In this document: positions 62,141-64,000 of the stretch, in pieces | Layout of the letters: each line of letters starts with the position of its first letter | How positions within the stretch are numbered: the stretch's first letter is position 1 | Assembly (NCBI GenBank): GCA_029204225.1 | Contig: CM055109.1 | Location: forward strand, 26,418,178-26,482,177 | Length of the DNA stretch: 64,000 bases | DNA from: Diphasiastrum complanatum | Taxonomy: Eukaryota > Streptophyta > Lycopodiopsida > Lycopodiales > Lycopodiaceae | Direction of reading: 5' to 3' | Made by a program: the position numbers and the translations under genes | Notes under the pieces: generated by a model | Seen by the model: the letters and a program-made list of their open reading frames with translations, nothing else | Databases searched by the model: none | Told to the model about the DNA's origin: nothing

Positions 62141-63890
62141 TCCGAGCGTGAAGCTTCAACCATCTTTGTGAGAATTCCACGGAGGACCTTATTCGACAAT
62201 TATGCTTGTCCATTGCAACGTGGATAATAGGGTGTGCTCTTCCTATGGACAACAGATAAGAGGACAACGGGTGAGTGATGGTTTCATTTAGATAATGTGT
62301 TCTGCGATCACTCACGAGTGCTAGTGGGCACCCAAAATGTACTAAGGTATTCTCGTATAGGAATTTAGCAATAGAGTTGGCATCAAACTTCCTCGCTGCC
62401 TTGGCTTCTACCCATTTGGTCAAGTAGTCGATGGCTACGATGATATAGCGAGCTTGGGAGCCACACGCACAGCTAGAAGAATAGGGTCGACATAGTCAAT
62501 GCCCCATTTTTCAAACGCCTATCTCAGCCAGAATAGGTCGTAACAGAATTCTATCCTTTTCTTGGGTTTGGTTGATGAACCGTTGGCACACGTCACACCT
62601 TTTAACCTGATAGTGAATATCTTTGAACATCGTGGGCCACCACAGGCCGTGTTGCAGCACTTTTCTATTGGTAGCTTCAGCAGCAACATGCCCTCCGCCT
62701 ATTCCTTTGTGGACGATACTTACAACATGGGGCACTTCGTGAGGTAGCATCGGCATATAATTCCATCGTTACAAATGCGATAAAGCTGTCCGGCTATCAA
62801 CGTGAAATGGGCAGATTTAGTAATCAACCTACATCGTTCTATCTTGTTCATCTCAGGAGGAGGACGCCCCGAAATAGGATATCCAATTATGTCAACAACA
62901 CAATTCAAGGATGGCGTCGACGTGGATTAGGATGGCATCAAGGAGTTCGTCATATAAACCCTCTACTCTCAAGAACATTGCGGATCCATGAGAGGTGATC
63001 GGCCAGATAGTGTTGCTTTCCTTTGCAAACAACTATTTTAAAGTCGAACTCTTGGAGAAGCAGCAGCCATCAGGTGATCGTCCGGTCATGCATGGTCTAT
63101 TTGCTAGCTCCTTGGACTATGTCAGAACACTCCCTATGGCATATTTAGAAGTGTTTGTATGGACATGGAATTCTGTGGTCCAGATAGGGGGTCGAAGGAT
63201 TGGTGTAGTGACTAAGGCCTTCTTGAGCATGTGAAAAGCCTCAATGGCTTTAGCTATCCATTCTAATTGGATGGTCATCTACTATATCAAATGGGCCAAC
63301 TTAGTGAAATTCAGGACAAACCTCCGATAATAGTTGCAATTCCCCATAAAGATGTATACTTCACCTACAGTTCCTAGTTCTGGCAGAGCAAGTATTATGC
63401 GGATCTTGTCGACATCGGTAGCGATACCATGCCTCAAAACTACATGGCATGGTAGGGGAAAATGGTCCTTGTTGATCACTGAGTTGAGCTTGTTGTAGTC
63501 CACACAAATTCTAAGTTTTCCGTTCTTCTTAGGTACTACCACGATAGGTGATACCTAGTCCGTGTGTTCCATCTTGTAGATGAATCCTACATCAAGAAGC
63601 TTCTTCAATTCTTCTTGGATTAGCTGGGCATAGTACGGATTATACCGATAAGGCCTACTAACGGCGGATTTTGCTCCATCAACAAGTGGAATGGTGTGAA
63701 CCACTACATCTGGCGATATGCCCTTCAGCTCAACGTAATTCCAAGCAAGATAGTCATGGTATTTGGGAAGTATGGAAAAACCATGATCAATTCGTAAGGA
63801 AGAGATCTAGGATATTGTAAATAATGGGATAACTCCAAGCTCGAGGTTAAGTGAGGAGCATGGTTGGGTTTGGTAGTTCGCACATACTAA
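62141..63890 (-). mobile_element. Gypsy pol fragment on minus strand
   Basis: Read right to left: SPDVVVHTIPLVDG and RT palm CVDYNKLNSVINKDHFPLP (63542-63460), then a deletion that removes the YxDD block and joins CHVVLRHGIATDVDKI and FMGNCNYYRRF (connection domain). RNase H-like text near 63230-62990 follows, then the integrase zinc domain HKGIGGGHVAAEATNRKVLQ...CDVCQRF (62710-62570) and integrase core FTKWVEAKAARKF-type text (62423 onward) ending near ILTKMVEA. Several stops and frameshifts. The two Gypsy pol pieces (59.5 and 62.1 kb) look related. Confidence 0.85.
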
Positions 63891-63940
63891 TCCTGGTCAT
63901 TTGCTACACAATCATGTTCAAGTTATGATGATCAGAGGCT

Positions 63941-63942
<2 letters not shown>

Positions 63943-64000
<58 letters not shown>
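63943..64000. repeat. (CT)n microsatellite at right edge
   Basis: Uninterrupted CT to the window end; true length unknown. Confidence 0.96.

Overview
The window is eukaryotic and almost certainly from a large-genome land plant. The DNA is AT-rich, has (GA)n, (CT)n and (CA)n tracts up to about 190 bp, carries Copia and Gypsy LTR retrotransposons with the plant-type primer site TGGTATCAGAGC, and has interrupted coding stretches with splice signals. Several protein families hint at a fern, lycophyte or bryophyte rather than a flowering plant, but that is a weak inference. No clearly intact host gene, rRNA, tRNA or CRISPR array was recognised.

Layout. 1-3019 (minus): one long reading frame with two Tnp1-like repeats followed by a DUF7869-type transposase-like domain. 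It has no frameshift and is broken only by three TGA codons; it runs off the left edge. 3.5-8.3 kb: microsatellites, a minisatellite and AT-rich spacer. 8399-14373: a complete Copia element with two LTRs, 5-bp target duplication, PBS and PPT, but a broken gag-pol. 15.2-19.5 kb (minus): a scrambled Copia relic with its long leader. 19.5-20.3 kb: a 361-bp tandem repeat. 20.6-21.2 kb: a cluster of 21-bp palindromes.

21.5-24.9 kb and 29.1-32.3 kb (plus): two related multi-domain loci, the most unusual content. Across both copies the order is: ParB-like domain with a VDGQHT motif (locus 2 only), a conserved linker, a beta-class DNA methyltransferase-like domain (locus 1 only), an FCP1/NIF-like HAD phosphatase domain, and a conserved C-terminal tail. 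Splice sites are recognisable, but both copies carry frameshifts or stops. Each is preceded by its own cluster of palindromic motifs. Locus 2 lies between two 1-kb inverted repeat arms (26.1-27.1 and 40.0-41.8 kb).

33-64 kb is a retrotransposon graveyard. It holds a Copia fragment (33.3-35.2 kb), a MITE candidate (36.1-36.7 kb), and a minus-strand Copia (43.3-51.9 kb) carrying both a fold-back MITE and a second, plus-strand Copia. After these come end-to-end truncated Copia and Gypsy pieces to the right edge, which ends in a (CT)n tract.

Because nearly every long reading frame is a mobile-element remnant or a decayed copy, the entries are annotated as relics unless stated. Family names rest on motifs read by eye; no database search was run.
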